NCBI RefSeq assembly: GCF_963666695.1
Contig: NZ_OY762948.1
Location: 1 to 58,316 of the forward strand
Length of the DNA: 58,316 nucleotides
Reading direction: 5' to 3'
Origin: an uncultured Desulfobacter sp.
Lineage (GTDB): Bacteria; Desulfobacterota; Desulfobacteria; Desulfobacterales; Desulfobacteraceae
Shown: in pieces, positions 25,079 to 34,263 of the stretch
Layout: every line of letters begins with the position of its first letter
How positions within the stretch are numbered: position 1 is the first letter of the stretch
Translations under genes and position numbers: made by a program
The notes under the pieces: generated by a model
What the model saw: only the letters and a program-made list of their open reading frames with translations
Told to the model about the DNA's origin: nothing
Database searches by the model: none

Positions 25079-25666
25079 ATGAGTCGACAAGCTCAGGTGT
25101 CAAGGCTGACTAAGGAAACCCGGATAAATATCCGACTGAATCTGGACGGACAGGGAAAGGCTGAGATCAGTACAGGGATTCCTTTTTTTGATCACATGCT
25201 TACAGCATTTACAGTGCATGGTTTTTTTGATCTTGAGATTTCAGCAGCAGGCGACCTTGACGTAGATTTTCACCATACTGTAGAGGACACCGGTCTTGTG
25301 ATAGGACAGGCGATCCAGCAGGTGTTGTCTGAGAAGGGGGGTATCCAGCGGTTTGGTGATGCAAGCGTTCCCATGGATGAATCCTTATCCAGGGTAACCA
25401 TTGATTTGTCCAACCGACCTTATCTTGTTTACAATATTCCCGACGATTTGAAATCCCGGGGGCCTTTCGATGCGTATCTTGCCAGGGAATTCTTCCAAGC
25501 TGTCTGTGTCAAAGGCGGATTTAATCTGCATATTAATACCTTATACGGTGAGAATGAACACCACGTACTTGAGTCCATATTTAAGGCGTTTGGACGTTCC
25601 TTGCACGCTGCCACCCGTCCGATTTCTCAGGTATCGGGGGCATTATCCACCAAGGGATGTTTATAG
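25079..25666 (+). CDS. hisB: Imidazoleglycerol-phosphate dehydratase
   Basis: This 195-residue enzyme of histidine synthesis has the metal-binding His/Glu clusters HHTVEDTGLVIGQA (about 60-73) and HHVLESIFKAFGRSL near the C-terminus, plus GIPFFDHMLTAF. These define single-domain HisB. The start at 25079 is selected because AAGGAG lies upstream; the frame extends further but without a ribosome site. No other his gene is adjacent, so the pathway genes are dispersed. Confidence 0.96.
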   Translation: MSRQAQVSRLTKETRINIRLNLDGQGKAEISTGIPFFDHMLTAFTVHGFFDLEISAAGDLDVDFHHTVEDTGLVIGQAIQQVLSEKGGIQRFGDASVPMDESLSRVTIDLSNRPYLVYNIPDDLKSRGPFDAYLAREFFQAVCVKGGFNLHINTLYGENEHHVLESIFKAFGRSLHAATRPISQVSGALSTKGCL

Positions 25667-25761
25667 TCAACTGCATGATTAGTTGTTGACAGGTCGTATT
25701 CACTGCTTATCCTAATTTGATTACATGAAGATTTGAGATTTTGGAGCCTGCATCACCTAAA

Positions 25762-27543
25762 ATGCTGATCCCTGAAGAAAAAATTGCAGAGATTTTAGCT
25801 GGTTCGGATATTTTTGATGTTGTTTCCGAGGCGGTTATTCTAAAGAAGTCAGGCAGAAATTTCTTTGGTCTGTGTCCCTTTCATTCCGAAAAAACGCCCT
25901 CTTTTTCAGTTAATCCCGATAAACAGATTTTTCATTGCTTTGGATGCAATGCCGGGGGCAACGTCCTGTCTTTTGTCATGAAATATCATGGAATTTCCTT
26001 TCCCGAAGCCGCAAGGATGCTGGCTAGAAAATACAACATTGTTATTGAAACCCCAAAAATGAATCCGCAACAGCGCAAAGCCATTCATACCCGGGAATCT
26101 CTTTTCCGTCTGAATAAAAAGGTGATGCAGGTATATACGGGATTTTTAAATGACCCTTCAAAGGGAGATTCAGCCAGGCAGTATCTTGAACGGCGGGGAA
26201 CCAGTAACCAGATTATTGAGCAGTTTCAGCTTGGGTACGCCCCTGATGCCTGGGATGTCATCGTCAATTTTTTAAGAAAAGAGAAGGTTGCTAAAGGGGT
26301 TGCGGTCAATTCCGGCCTGGTGCTGGAAAGAAAACAAAAAAATGGGTTTTATGACCGGTTTCGAAACCGGCTGATGTTTCCTATCTTTGACATCAACATG
26401 CAGGTGGCCGGATTTGGCGGCCGGGTCATGGACGACAGCATGCCTAAATATATGAACTCCCCTGAAAGCCCGGTGTACAGTAAAAGCCGTATTCTTTACG
26501 GATTGCACGCGGCAAAACAGGCGTGCCGCAGGCAGGGTCAGGTGTTTATTGTGGAAGGTTATTTTGATTTCCTTTCACTGTATCAGCACGGGATTAAAAA
26601 TAGTGTGGCAAGCCTTGGTACAGCTTTGACTCGGGAGCATGTCAGGATTCTTAAGGGTTATGCAACGACTATGACCTTGGTTTTTGACTCAGATGAAGCA
26701 GGTATAAAGGCTGCCAAAAGAAGCATTGATATTTTTGTTCAAGAGGGGATTGATACCCGGATTTTGGTGCTTCCGGGAAACAATGACCCTGATTCCTATG
26801 TCATGGCCCATGGCCGTGATGCGTTTCTTGAGCTTGCCGGTACTGCCAAGACAGTGATGCAGTTTTTGCTCCAGTTGTCCCTGGATACCCACGGCACTTC
26901 GGTTGAGGGGCGTATAAAAATTCTGGACGAGATGAAGCAGCATCTGGCTATGATTCAGGATTATGCGGTCCGTTCAATCTATGTTCGTGAACTTGCTGAA
27001 ATACTTAATATTGATGAAAAGGCTGTTCTTGAAAAAGTAAAGGATGCCTATGAAAAACAGGCAAACAGACAGGCCCGTGGGCCTTTGATCCCTGAGGTTG
27101 AGGACACGTCCAAAAGCGTCCTGGAATCAGATCCAAGGGAAAAACAGATACTTTCCATGATGCTTCATTGGCCTGAACTGATAACTGTTGCCGTGGAAAA
27201 AAAGGTACTTCCCTCTTTTTATTCAAAACAACTTAAGCAGTTAGGTTCTTTAATTATTGACAGCCGAACGGACGGACAAAATATTGTGGGTGCGGTTATG
27301 GCCCGGGTTGAAACCGACGAAGACCGGCAGTTGATTGCATCCATGGCGATGGAAGATTATACCGGGGTTCAGGATCCGGCGCAGACGTTTGCTATCCTGG
27401 TCAACCGGGTCATAAAAATAAAAAATAAAACTGACAGAGTAATTGTCAGTGAATTAACAAAAGTAAAAGAGGGCTGTGATGTTGATGTGATTGAGCTGCT
27501 CAAACGTAAACAGCAGCAGATTCAGCAGTTGCATAACAGTTAA
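25762..27543 (+). CDS. dnaG: DNA primase
   Basis: The 593-residue primase makes RNA primers for replication. It has the N-terminal zinc-binding domain (CPFHSEKTPSF, then HCFGCNAGGNVLSF), the RNA polymerase domain with FIVEGYFDFLSLYQHG (TOPRIM Glu) and LVFDSDEAGIKAA (TOPRIM Asp pair), and a C-terminal helicase-binding region. The ATG at 25762 (MLIPEEKIAEI) is preferred; a TTG at 25741 would add seven residues and has no better ribosome site. rpoD follows 23 bp downstream, the standard dnaG-rpoD macromolecular synthesis pairing. Confidence 0.96.
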   Translation: MLIPEEKIAEILAGSDIFDVVSEAVILKKSGRNFFGLCPFHSEKTPSFSVNPDKQIFHCFGCNAGGNVLSFVMKYHGISFPEAARMLARKYNIVIETPKMNPQQRKAIHTRESLFRLNKKVMQVYTGFLNDPSKGDSARQYLERRGTSNQIIEQFQLGYAPDAWDVIVNFLRKEKVAKGVAVNSGLVLERKQKNGFYDRFRNRLMFPIFDINMQVAGFGGRVMDDSMPKYMNSPESPVYSKSRILYGLHAAKQACRRQGQVFIVEGYFDFLSLYQHGIKNSVASLGTALTREHVRILKGYATTMTLVFDSDEAGIKAAKRSIDIFVQEGIDTRILVLPGNNDPDSYVMAHGRDAFLELAGTAKTVMQFLLQLSLDTHGTSVEGRIKILDEMKQHLAMIQDYAVRSIYVRELAEILNIDEKAVLEKVKDAYEKQANRQARGPLIPEVEDTSKSVLESDPREKQILSMMLHWPELITVAVEKKVLPSFYSKQLKQLGSLIIDSRTDGQNIVGAVMARVETDEDRQLIASMAMEDYTGVQDPAQTFAILVNRVIKIKNKTDRVIVSELTKVKEGCDVDVIELLKRKQQQIQQLHNS

Positions 27544-27566
27544 CTTTAAGCCTTTGGGAGGCATAT

Positions 27567-29447
27567 ATGGCAGATAAGAACAGCAGATCTGAGAAAAGCG
27601 TGATGATCGGCAAGGATGAAATGCGCAAGCTCATCAAAAAGGGAGAGAAAACAGGTGTCCTGTCCTTTGCCGAAATCAACGACGCCATTTCAGATGATTT
27701 GCAATCCTTTGAGCAGATAGATGATATTGTCATTCAGTTTCAGGAACTGGGTATTAAACTGGTTGGTGACAGAGGCGAGGATACGTCTGCCATTAAACCA
27801 GGTAAAACCAAAAGCCCCAAAAAGGCTTCCCAGTCATCAAAAAACAAGAGAGCCAAAAGTTCTGGATCCCGTAAAGGTGATGACGACGAAGATCTTGAAA
27901 ACAATGCGGATAAAAAAGGGAGTAAGGGGACACTTTCTTCCGGGCGTGAACGTTCCGATATGGAATTTGGCGCGGTTACTGATCCCGTGAAGATGTATCT
28001 CAAAGAGATGGGTATGGTGACCCTGCTCAGCCGTGAAGGTGAAATTGAGATCGCTAAAAAAATAGAGGTCGGTGAACGGGATGTACTGCGGGCCATGCTG
28101 GATTGTCCTTTGGCGCTGAACACCATTTTTATGTACGGTCAAAAAATGGAAGAGAAGGCCATGCGGCCCAAGCACGTACTCCGGGACGTGGATGAGGGTG
28201 ACGGGGTGGTTGATGAAGTCACCAAGCAGGAAAAGTTTCTTGAATCCTTAGCCCGGATAAGAACTTTGCATGCGCAGAATCAGTCCTGCCGTGATGAGCT
28301 GGAAGACACCAGGAAAGGTACAAAAAAACACAGCAATCTCAGGGAACAGATTGACTGTAACACAGAAGAGATTTTTGAACTGCTTAAAAGCTGGCGATTT
28401 GAATCCAATGTCATTGATAATATAGAAAAGAGTATCAAAAACACAATAATCTGGTTTAAAACCGTGGACGATCTGTTGGCCAAGTGTGCAAAAACGTTTA
28501 ATGTCCAACCCAGCACAATGATGAAACAGACAAAAGACCGGACTTGTTTTCTTGAATGGGCTACGGGAAGAAGTGAAATCACCCCGGATCGTGCCACTAT
28601 CCTTTTTAATGATATTCAGGCGTTGTGCGATCAGGTTACAGAAAAAAAGGACTTAGTTAAAGGCAGTGCGGAGGATCTAAACGCAATTGTTCAGGGGATT
28701 GAAATAGGGCGTAAAAAAGCGGATGCTGCCAAACGAGAACTGGTGCGTGCCAACTTAAGGCTTGTGGTAAGTATTGCCAAAAAATATACCAATAGGGGGC
28801 TGCAGTTCCTTGATCTGATCCAGGAAGGAAATATCGGTTTGATGAAGGCCGTGGATAAATTTGAGTATCGCCGGGGATATAAATTTTCCACATATGCCAC
28901 CTGGTGGATCCGCCAGGCCATTACCCGTGCCATTGCAGATCAGGCCAGAACCATCAGAATTCCGGTTCATATGATTGAAACCATTAACAAGCTGATCCGT
29001 ACCTCCCGGTACCTGGTTCAGGAGATGGGCAAGGAACCTTCCCCTGAAGAGATTGCCGAAAAAATGGAAATCCCCATTGATAAAGTTCGGCGGGTGCTTA
29101 AGATTGCCAAGGAGCCCATATCCCTTGAAACACCTATTGGTGAGGAAGAAGACAGCCATCTTGGGGATTTTATCGAGGATAAGAAATTTTCTATTCCTTC
29201 CGAGGCCGCCATTGATTTAAGCCTTGCCGAGCAGACGCGTAAAATATTGGCAACGCTAACGCCCAGGGAGGAAAAAGTGTTAAGGATGCGTTTTGGCATT
29301 GGAGAAAAGTCTGATCATACTTTAGAAGAAGTTGGAAAGGATTTTACCGTTACAAGGGAGCGTATTCGTCAGATTGAAGCCAAGGCCTTGCGTAAACTTC
29401 GTCATCCGACCAGGAGTAAAAAGTTAAAAACATTCATAGAGAATTAG
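27567..29447 (+). CDS. rpoD: RNA polymerase primary sigma factor (sigma-70)
   Basis: The 626-residue sigma factor has region 1.1 (MRKLIKKGEKTGVLSFAEIN), a Lys/Ser-rich acidic linker (about 70-125), and region 1.2 (DPVKMYLKEMG). A long non-conserved region and region 2 (RLVVSIAKKYTNRGLQFLDL, KFSTYATWWIRQAI) follow, then regions 3 and 4 (TLEEVGKDFTVTRERIRQIE). Full length and all regions mark it as the housekeeping sigma. GGGAGG precedes the ATG by 8 bases. It lies directly after dnaG and before tRNA-Met. Confidence 0.97.
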   Translation: MADKNSRSEKSVMIGKDEMRKLIKKGEKTGVLSFAEINDAISDDLQSFEQIDDIVIQFQELGIKLVGDRGEDTSAIKPGKTKSPKKASQSSKNKRAKSSGSRKGDDDEDLENNADKKGSKGTLSSGRERSDMEFGAVTDPVKMYLKEMGMVTLLSREGEIEIAKKIEVGERDVLRAMLDCPLALNTIFMYGQKMEEKAMRPKHVLRDVDEGDGVVDEVTKQEKFLESLARIRTLHAQNQSCRDELEDTRKGTKKHSNLREQIDCNTEEIFELLKSWRFESNVIDNIEKSIKNTIIWFKTVDDLLAKCAKTFNVQPSTMMKQTKDRTCFLEWATGRSEITPDRATILFNDIQALCDQVTEKKDLVKGSAEDLNAIVQGIEIGRKKADAAKRELVRANLRLVVSIAKKYTNRGLQFLDLIQEGNIGLMKAVDKFEYRRGYKFSTYATWWIRQAITRAIADQARTIRIPVHMIETINKLIRTSRYLVQEMGKEPSPEEIAEKMEIPIDKVRRVLKIAKEPISLETPIGEEEDSHLGDFIEDKKFSIPSEAAIDLSLAEQTRKILATLTPREEKVLRMRFGIGEKSDHTLEEVGKDFTVTRERIRQIEAKALRKLRHPTRSKKLKTFIEN

Positions 29448-29450
29448 GAC

Positions 29451-29479
29451 TTGACAGTAAACAGGTGTTCCTATATATA
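29451..29479 (+). promoter_or_regulatory. Sigma-70 promoter of tRNA-Met
   Basis: TTGACA (29451-29456), a 17-bp spacer and TATATA (29474-29479) form a consensus-like promoter; transcription would begin about 30 bp before the mature tRNA. Confidence 0.75.
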
Positions 29480-29516
29480 TTGCAATTGCTGTAACGCAGT
29501 ACCAAAGCGGCTTTCC

Positions 29517-29593
29517 GGGCCTATAGCTCAGTTTGGCAGAGCCACCGGCTCATAACCGGTCGGTCCCTGGTTCGAATCCAGGTGGGCCCACCA
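29517..29593 (+). tRNA. tRNA-Met (CAT), elongator type
   Basis: 77 nt fold as a complete cloverleaf: acceptor GGGCCTA/TGGGCCC, D arm GCTC/GAGC, anticodon stem ACCGG/CCGGT with loop CTCATAA, T arm CCTGG-TTCGAAT-CCAGG, and an encoded CCA. The CAT anticodon also occurs in tRNA-Ile2; the sequence pattern fits elongator Met better, but the two cannot be fully separated by eye. Confidence 0.92.
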
Positions 29594-29652
29594 AAGAACT
29601 TATTCATTTATGAGGTCTTAAACAGGATGGAAAGCCAATTGATATGCTGGAA

Positions 29653-29794
29653 CTCGATTATCAAGTTTTTAGGAATTTGTTCAAGTTCGAGGCGGAAACA
29701 ATTTTTAACCGGAGGAATAGATAACATATTTTGAGGATTAAAAATTTTTTCCAACGCCGAAGTTGGGCCAATTAACAAAAACTTGATTATCGAA
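29653..29794. mobile_element. 142-bp MITE, copy 2, with 5-bp target duplication
   Basis: It matches the element at 20118-20260 over its whole length. It begins CTCGATTATCAAGTTTTT and ends AAAAACTTGATTATCGAA. It is flanked by TGGAA (29648-29652 and 29795-29799). Confidence 0.92.
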
Positions 29795-29864
29795 TGGAAA
29801 GAGAGAAAGGATGATCAGGTCATACATGGATATGCCTGTAAAGCATTACAAAAAAACTAGATTT

Positions 29865-29894
29865 AAAGCGTGGAGTGTACTCCACGCTTTTTTA
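29865..29894 (+). terminator. Rho-independent terminator
   Basis: AAAGCGTGGAGTGTACTCCACGC followed by TTTTTTA forms a perfect 9-bp stem with a T-run. It lies after the tRNA-Met/MITE stretch and just before the NIF3 gene. Confidence 0.85.
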
Positions 29895-29914
29895 TTTTGA
29901 GAGTTATTGAAAGC

Positions 29915-30730
29915 ATGCCCACGGTAAGACAGATTATTGATATTGTAGATGAAATTGCGCCTTTCTCCCTGGCTGAATCCTGGGATAATTCAGGGCTTCA
30001 GGCCGGAGATCCCGGTTGGCAGGTGTCGAAGATTTTAATTGCCCTGGATGTTACAGACAACGCAATGTTTGAAGCGGAAAAGTTGGGATGTGACATGCTG
30101 ATTACCCATCATCCTTTGATTATGTCACCTGCAAAGAAAATTGATTTCAGCAAGATGCCCGGCACGGCCATTTTGACCAGTGCCAGAGCCCGTATTGCTA
30201 TCGTTAGCGCCCATACAAATTTGGATAAAGCCCAAGATGGTTTGAACGATTATCTGGCCCAAAAGCTTGGGGTTTTTTGTACCAATGTTTTTCTTGCCGA
30301 TGCAATGCAAAATGAATCCACCGGGCAGATTCAAGGGCTTGGGCGCATCGGCCGGCTTGGTGGAACCATGACACTTGAACAACTGGCTTGCCGGATTAAA
30401 AAAAACTTGGGAATTCCCCGGGTAAGAGTTGTTGGTAATCCCGGTAATATGGTATCAACAGCAGCTTTGTGCTCGGGTTCCGGCGGCTCTTTGACAACTC
30501 AATTTTTAAATTCAGGAATGGATGTATATATTACTGGAGATTTGAAATACCACGAGGCACGGGATATAGAAGCCTATGGTAAATCCGCTGTCGATGTCGG
30601 CCACTTTTCTTCCGAATCCATTGCTGTTGAGCTTTTGAAAAAACGTCTTGGTCAGATGTTTGATGCCGAAAAATATGAAATTGTAATTAATACATATGAT
30701 CAGGAACAAGATCCATTTTTAACCATATGA
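29915..30730 (+). CDS. NIF3-like dinuclear metal centre protein
   Basis: The 271-residue protein has the NIF3 (YbgI/YqfO) signatures: SLAESWDNSGLQAGDP near the N-terminus, the metal-binding MLITHHPLI and AHTNLDKAQDGLN, and VDVGHFSSESIAV near the C-terminus. These supply the His, Asp and Glu ligands of a di-metal site in a hexameric ring. The reaction is not settled; 'GTP cyclohydrolase type 2' is a common label. The start at 29915 is chosen because the upstream part of the frame runs through a terminator hairpin. It pairs with the zinc-ribbon gene 14 bp downstream, a common linkage. Confidence 0.92.
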   Translation: MPTVRQIIDIVDEIAPFSLAESWDNSGLQAGDPGWQVSKILIALDVTDNAMFEAEKLGCDMLITHHPLIMSPAKKIDFSKMPGTAILTSARARIAIVSAHTNLDKAQDGLNDYLAQKLGVFCTNVFLADAMQNESTGQIQGLGRIGRLGGTMTLEQLACRIKKNLGIPRVRVVGNPGNMVSTAALCSGSGGSLTTQFLNSGMDVYITGDLKYHEARDIEAYGKSAVDVGHFSSESIAVELLKKRLGQMFDAEKYEIVINTYDQEQDPFLTI

Positions 30731-30744
30731 GGATGTAACACCTT

Positions 30745-31455
30745 ATGTCAAAACCAGAGATAGCCACCCTTGTAAAACTTCAGGAGGCTGAAACCCAAAT
30801 AGTCCGTCTTAGGGATGTACTGTGCGAGGTTGAAAAAAAGAAAACCAAGCTGGCATCCAGGCTCAAACAGTTTGCAGCAGCACTCAAGGAAAATATAGAA
30901 GAACTTGAAAGGCTTGAAAAAAATTGTCTTGACAGTGAAAATGAAATTAAAATTGTTGATGCCCGTATCGTCAAAAGCAACGAAACCCTTCGCAATGTAA
31001 CCACAAATAAAGAGTATCAGGTATTGCTCCGGGAGGTGGATGATAACAAAAAAAGGAAAGATGCTTTAGAGACAGAACTGTTACAGATCATGGAAGAGCG
31101 GGAAAAGTCCCAGGCTATTGTGGATGAAAGTACAAAAGAATATCAGCAGCTTGAAGAACAGGTCAAGGCGGAACAGAACCAGATTGAAGACCAAACTACT
31201 AAAGACCGCAAGCTTCTTGGGGAATATCTTGAAAGCCAGGAAGAAATCGGTGCAAGTCTGGACCCTAAACTTTTAGATCGGTTTAAACGCATTTCCAAAA
31301 TGAATGAGGGATCTGCCGTTGCCGCGGTACAGGATCAGGTCTGTTTAGGGTGTTTTATGAATATTCCGCCCCAGCTGTATATTGAAGTTCAGCGCGGAAA
31401 CCAGTTGATATTCTGCCCCCAGTGCAGCCGAATTCTCTATTATGAGAAAAGCTAA
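30745..31455 (+). CDS. Coiled-coil C4 zinc-ribbon protein
   Basis: The 236-residue protein is a long coiled coil (about 20-165) ending in a zinc ribbon with CLGCF and CPQCSRIL. This is the CT398/HP0958-type family, often encoded beside NIF3. Characterised relatives influence motility and RNA polymerase sigma-54 stability (FlgZ) or have unknown roles. It probably shares a transcript with the NIF3 gene. The RNase P RNA gene follows after 180 bp. Confidence 0.88.
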   Translation: MSKPEIATLVKLQEAETQIVRLRDVLCEVEKKKTKLASRLKQFAAALKENIEELERLEKNCLDSENEIKIVDARIVKSNETLRNVTTNKEYQVLLREVDDNKKRKDALETELLQIMEEREKSQAIVDESTKEYQQLEEQVKAEQNQIEDQTTKDRKLLGEYLESQEEIGASLDPKLLDRFKRISKMNEGSAVAAVQDQVCLGCFMNIPPQLYIEVQRGNQLIFCPQCSRILYYEKS

Positions 31456-31468
31456 CATTTGGGGTTGA

Positions 31469-31610
31469 CAGGCTGTTACAGAACGCCACTTTTTGCCCAA
31501 TCTCTACGTTGTATGGAATTTTTAATCCTCAAAATATGTTATATATTCCTGCGGTTAAAAATTTCATACGCCTTGAGCTTGAACAAAAATTAACATTCTG
31601 TAACAGCCTG
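31469..31610. mobile_element. Related 142-bp hairpin element with different ends
   Basis: Perfect 15-bp inverted ends (CAGGCTGTTACAGAA and its complement at 31596-31610) enclose a core that, on the minus strand, matches the core of the MITEs at 20118 and 29653. The shared core includes AATTTTTAACCG, AGGAATATA and TTTTGAGGATTAAAAATT. The ends are unrelated to CTCGAT. No clear target duplication is seen. Confidence 0.75.
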
Positions 31611-31633
31611 TTTAAGAGAAAAAATTTTAATTT

Positions 31634-32066
<433 letters not shown>

Positions 32067-32089
32067 AATTTTAAATACTGAGTATATCT

Positions 32090-33400
32090 ATGAATGACAC
32101 CTGTGACATATCTTTTAAAGAAAAAGCAAATATTTTTTCATATGAGTATCTTCAATGCGTTCTATTCCTTATTGGATTGAATGACGACAGTTATCTTTTT
32201 ACCAAGAAATTGTGCTCAAAATTGATAATCACCTCCCACATCATGGAGGATTTTCTCGACTTTCACGGTGCAAAAAAAAACAAAGACTGGGTGTTTTACC
32301 GTGCAATATCAGCAGCAGTTCGACATCTTTCCCTGGCCTGTTATTCCCAGCGTCACACCCTGGACCGGTTCGACTTTTATGATTTCGGGGATCAAAACCA
32401 CAGTGCCTTTAAACAGGAAGCACTGGATATGCTTAAATTTCTCCAGAATGCCATTCATCAGGCAGCACCGGTTGCCCTGAGGGAGGCACAGCGTTTGGGT
32501 ATCACCATTCCGGAATCCGGCTATGATCTGGACTATTTTCCCGGCATTGCCACGGCCAGCCAACTGGAACATAATATTGACAACGCCATGCCCAAAAGCA
32601 GTCAGAAAAAGAATCTGACACGCATTGCCAGTCAGTTTCTTGAGCTGATCCGGGATTTTGAACAGTTTACCTTTTACGAACGGTATGATCTTGAGACGAT
32701 TTACAAGCTTGTGCCTGATGTTATCAATGAGGTAACAATTCGAAGTTATGAGATGCGGGTGCATAATATCCAGTCTTCCTTTGATTCTTATGTGGTCACC
32801 ACGTTGCAGTCCCCTGATGTTGAACTTTTAAGCCAGTTGCGCAGTCATTTTTCCATCGTATTTCATATTTTGCAGGTTTTAGGGCGTTTGCTTCATTTTT
32901 ATGAACGGCATTTGTATGATACCGGTTTTAAACATGTTTATAAAAATATCAGCCTGTCTCTTTCAGATCTCATTGATCCGGATACTGTTTTGGATCGTGC
33001 CATGAATTATTGTTTATATTATGCAGGTCGTTTTTTATCCTCCGGCAAAGCTGTGGCCACAAAGGTTTTAAACATGAATATGGAATCGGACACAATTGAA
33101 GTGGGTATTCCCAAAGACAGGGGCTTTCACAGCCGGCCAAGCCTTTTGGTAGCAAAAATCGTTCAGCATTATGGTGGAGAAGTCACGCTTTATGTGGGAA
33201 AAGATCAGTTTGATGCCTCTTCGGTCCTTGATATCCAGTGGGCCGGGGGCAAAATTAAAAAAGAGGAGATTGAAACGGTCGTTTTTACGGGCGATTCCAG
33301 GGCATTGAATGATTTGAAAATCCTTTCCAGTGTAAATTACGGTGAAGATCACATGGGCAAGGGCATTCCCTTGCCCAGCGAATTAAGTTATTTGATTTAA
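32090..33400 (+). CDS. Uncharacterised protein with C-terminal HPr-like domain
   Basis: Residues 1-335 are helical and I do not recognise them. Residues 345-430 form an HPr-type domain: VGIPKDRGFHSRPSLLVAKI carries the phosphorylatable His in the FHSRPS loop, followed by GEVTLYVGKDQFDASSVLDI. HPr domains accept phosphate from EI of the PTS or act as regulatory substrates. No EI or sugar PTS genes are nearby, so a regulatory role is more likely than transport. The gene lies between rnpB and ispD, with the latter only 5 bp downstream. Confidence 0.75.
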   Translation: MNDTCDISFKEKANIFSYEYLQCVLFLIGLNDDSYLFTKKLCSKLIITSHIMEDFLDFHGAKKNKDWVFYRAISAAVRHLSLACYSQRHTLDRFDFYDFGDQNHSAFKQEALDMLKFLQNAIHQAAPVALREAQRLGITIPESGYDLDYFPGIATASQLEHNIDNAMPKSSQKKNLTRIASQFLELIRDFEQFTFYERYDLETIYKLVPDVINEVTIRSYEMRVHNIQSSFDSYVVTTLQSPDVELLSQLRSHFSIVFHILQVLGRLLHFYERHLYDTGFKHVYKNISLSLSDLIDPDTVLDRAMNYCLYYAGRFLSSGKAVATKVLNMNMESDTIEVGIPKDRGFHSRPSLLVAKIVQHYGGEVTLYVGKDQFDASSVLDIQWAGGKIKKEEIETVVFTGDSRALNDLKILSSVNYGEDHMGKGIPLPSELSYLI

Positions 33401-33405
33401 AATTC

Positions 33406-34182
33406 ATGTCTGACGCAAAAAATAAAGAAATGTTTAAAAATATTGCCGTTGTTGTGGCGGGCGGAAAAGGCCTGCGTATGCAGTCTACGGTTAAAAAACA
33501 GTTCATTGATCTGGAAGGTATTCCGGTAATTGTCCGCACGCTTGCCGCCTTTGACACGCACTGCCGGGTGGATGAAATTATTCTGGTGGCTCCGGAACAG
33601 GATCTGGATTTTATCCGAAATGACCTTTTGCACCGATTTTCATTTTCCACACCTTTGCATATTATCAAAGGCGGTGTTACCCGTCAGGATTCCGTGGGCA
33701 ACGGACTTGATAAAGCGTTAAAAATTTGTGCCCAACCAGAAACAACATTTGTGCTGATTCATGACGGGGTCCGGCCCTTTGTGGGTGAGAATCTGGTTGA
33801 TAGGTGCCTTGAAGGTGCTTTAAAACACGGTGCCTGCATCCCGGTTCTTGGTATCTGTGATACAGTAAAAAGAGCTGATAAAAACGGCAAAATAATCTGC
33901 ACCCTTGACCGGGATGGATTGTTCCGGGCCCAGACGCCCCAGGTCTTTCGTCTGGACCTGATTATCAAGGCTGCTTCCCATGCCCGGAATACCGACTTTT
34001 TGGGCACGGACGAAGCTTCGGTCTGCGAACATGCGAAAATACCGGTGGCGATGGTGGAAGGCGGACGGTTTAATATTAAACTTACTTCTCCCCAGGATCT
34101 GATTTTTGCAGGCTTGATTATTCGACAGGCTGTCGAGCAAAAAAAAGAGGCTGAATTAACCGGACATTCATGTTTTTATTGA
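33406..34182 (+). CDS. ispD: 2-C-methyl-D-erythritol 4-phosphate cytidylyltransferase
   Basis: The 258-residue enzyme of the MEP isoprenoid pathway has the nucleotide-binding loop VVVAGGKGLRMQSTVKKQF, then VLIHDGVRPFV and the late LLITSP-like motif IKLTSPQDLIFA. The start is uncertain: ATG 33406 lacks a clear ribosome site and ATG 33430 (MFKNIAVVVAGG) is possible. It follows the HPr-tailed gene by 5 bp, so they are likely co-transcribed. IspF is not adjacent. Confidence 0.94.
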   Translation: MSDAKNKEMFKNIAVVVAGGKGLRMQSTVKKQFIDLEGIPVIVRTLAAFDTHCRVDEIILVAPEQDLDFIRNDLLHRFSFSTPLHIIKGGVTRQDSVGNGLDKALKICAQPETTFVLIHDGVRPFVGENLVDRCLEGALKHGACIPVLGICDTVKRADKNGKIICTLDRDGLFRAQTPQVFRLDLIIKAASHARNTDFLGTDEASVCEHAKIPVAMVEGGRFNIKLTSPQDLIFAGLIIRQAVEQKKEAELTGHSCFY

Positions 34183-34209
34183 CTTTAAATTAAACTTACG
34201 CATAATCAG

Positions 34210-34238
34210 TTGAAGAGATTCAGCATTATTTTTATATA
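34210..34238 (+). promoter_or_regulatory. Sigma-70-type promoter
   Basis: TTGAAG (34210-34215), a 17-bp spacer and TATATA (34233-34238) precede the binding-protein gene; the start point would be about 12 bp before its GGAGG. Confidence 0.5.
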
Positions 34239-34263
34239 CTAATCATTCCCGGAGGTGCCTGAA

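Noticed and set aside
25669..25692. GTCAAC...GTTGAC after hisB as a terminator or omega RNA piece
   Set aside because: The stem is short, there is no T-run, and the rest does not match the omega RNA.
31469..31610. Target-site duplication around the rnpB-proximal element
   Set aside because: Flanks (GGTTGA and TTTAAG) do not match at 3 to 9 bp for any reasonable choice of ends.
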